A stretch of 64,000 bases of DNA from a virus. Positions 63,298 to 64,000 of the stretch are shown piece by piece. The notes beneath the pieces are model-generated. The model did no database searches and had not been told where the DNA came from. It worked only from the letters and a program-made list of their open reading frames with translations. Every line of letters begins with the position of its first letter. Position 1 is the stretch's first letter. The DNA lies in the IMG/VR virus record IMGVR_UViG_3300032315_001401, positions 1 through 64,000 of that record, one strand, 5' to 3'. The position numbers and the translations under genes were made by a program.

Positions 63298-63915
63298 TAC
63301 ACCCTTAACTTTCCTTAACTTTTGTTTTGAAACAATGCCAGTAATTTCTTCTTTTGTTTTACCTTTAGATTTAAGATAATCCTCGTAAGTATATCCAGAT
63401 TTAATAAAATTGGATAACTCATCAAGTTTTAATTTATCTTCATTACTCACATAAAAGTATTTTCCTTGCCTAAATCTATTAATTTCGGCAATTATACACC
63501 AATTGGAAAGTGTTGTTGGACTTGTATATCCATAAATCTGCTTTAAATCGGTTGTCTTAAAAATTTTACTATTTAACTTATTATTGCCACAAACTCTTGG
63601 GGACGAATTTATATTAATACAATTTAAGTGTAATTTAAATTTTTGAATTAAATTTGTCTCATAAAAAATCATTTCATTTTCATTAGAAAAAATTTTTAAA
63701 ATGACCTTCTTACCATCACCATTAGTTTTATCTGTATAAGAACCAGTGTATTTTTTATCTTCATCTGGTTTGCAGTCACACTGACGAGACCCTATGTAAA
63801 AATTACCATTTGGAAAGAAAATTACATAAACATAATAATACATTATTTGCTTATATTCTTCCTGAATGTTGTTAATTTCAGTTAAAATTTCATTCAAAAT
63901 TTCAATCTCTTTCAT
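63292..63915 (-). CDS. GIY-YIG homing-type endonuclease upstream of gene 44, 207 aa
   Basis: A 24-residue leader, then YYYVYVIFFPNGNFYIGSRQ with CDCKPDEDKKYTGSYTDKTN, a GIY-YIG-like start parallel to the 36696 protein (YIG-x-R-x-C-x-C-x-P-x-E-D). C-terminal half is basic (KGKTKEEITGIVSKQKLRKV). Inserted between the preceding gene and gp44, with both borders carrying the same 13 nt. Confidence 0.82.
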   Translation of the reverse strand: MKEIEILNEILTEINNIQEEYKQIMYYYVYVIFFPNGNFYIGSRQCDCKPDEDKKYTGSYTDKTNGDGKKVILKIFSNENEMIFYETNLIQKFKLHLNCININSSPRVCGNNKLNSKIFKTTDLKQIYGYTSPTTLSNWCIIAEINRFRQGKYFYVSNEDKLKLDELSNFIKSGYTYEDYLKSKGKTKEEITGIVSKQKLRKVKGVN

Positions 63916-63924
63916 AATTTAATT
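63912..63924 (-). repeat. 13-nt direct repeat, copy at the endonuclease start
   Basis: AATTAAATTATGA, spanning the stop of the preceding gene and the endonuclease ATG. Confidence 0.85.
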
Positions 63925-63999
63925 CACCCATTCTGGTTTTCTTTCTGGCATACGAAGATAATTAGATGCAACCCAAGGTTTGGATGCGATATACATCTT
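63919..63999 (-). CDS. End of a gene entering from the right edge
   Basis: Minus-strand frame open to the edge, last residues ASKPWVASNYLRMPERKPEW then VN and stop. Not recognisable from 26 residues; position upstream of gp44 would suit a replication gene but the sequence does not resemble the end of T4 gp45. Confidence 0.5.
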   Translation of the reverse strand, partial: KMYIASKPWVASNYLRMPERKPEWVN

Positions 64000-64000
64000 G

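Noticed and set aside
1-64000. CRISPR array
   Set aside because: The only regular repeats are the coding 60-bp units and tRNA genes; no short repeats with unique spacers.

Overview
The window is a stretch of a T4-like cyanophage (cyanomyovirus) genome. The evidence is a T4 replication set (gp44, gp62, RegA, gp43, UvsX, gp41, gp61), phage NrdA/NrdB, and host-derived photosynthesis genes (psbA for photosystem II D1, two high-light-inducible genes). Late genes are preceded by the T4-type motif TATAAATA, and one clamp-loader neighbour is a homing-type endonuclease. The very large tRNA set (about 27 genes covering nearly all amino acids) recalls freshwater cyanophages such as S-CRM01; this is an inference from memory, not a search. 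Almost everything is on the minus strand; the four plus-strand genes lie as isolated islands.

Layout from left to right. 1-4.7 kb: tail-fibre/virion proteins with 60-bp tandem repeats. 4.7-7.6 kb: HNH endonuclease, small early-type genes, a metallophosphatase and a GIY-YIG-like endonuclease just downstream of psbA. 7.7-9.7 kb: the photosynthesis cassette (psbA, hli, a 28-residue membrane peptide, hli) under two perfect sigma70 promoters. 9.7-27.1 kb: one AT-rich, tightly overlapping run of glycan genes (GT25, GT7-like, GT11 fucosyltransferase, GT6, GT4, epimerases, methyltransferases, a nucleotidyltransferase-HAD fusion, a kinase, GDP-mannose dehydratase and a broken GDP-fucose synthase). It ends upstream at a structured RNA plus terminator. 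27.2-31.6 kb: small membrane peptides and conserved small proteins, a Dps ferritin and an SLH-domain outer-membrane porin. 31.6-35.3 kb: the main tRNA array with HNH genes, a tRNA-like chimera and hairpin-rich spacers.

35.3-41.7 kb: a histone-Hc1-like protein, capsid-targeted or head-processed proteins, two lysozyme-type enzymes, a C39-type peptidase and endonucleases. 41.8-46.4 kb: ribonucleotide reductase and primase. 46.4-52.6 kb: virion proteins, including a nucleotidyltransferase carrying a T4-type capsid-targeting N-terminus. 52.7-64 kb: two tRNAs, then a T4-like DNA metabolism block (metallopeptidase, MazG, gp41, UvsX, gp43, Hsp20, RegA, gp62, Dam methylase, gp44).

How it works together. 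Early genes are read from host-like TTGACA-N17-TATAAT promoters, several of them built into intrinsic terminators. Virion genes are read from TATAAATA or CTAAATA late promoters that commonly sit directly after a terminator hairpin or a tRNA 3' end. Replication, nucleotide supply (NrdAB, MazG) and photosynthesis genes sustain phage synthesis, while the glycan cluster and porin probably remodel the cell or virion surface. All identifications were made by reading motifs; no database search was run.
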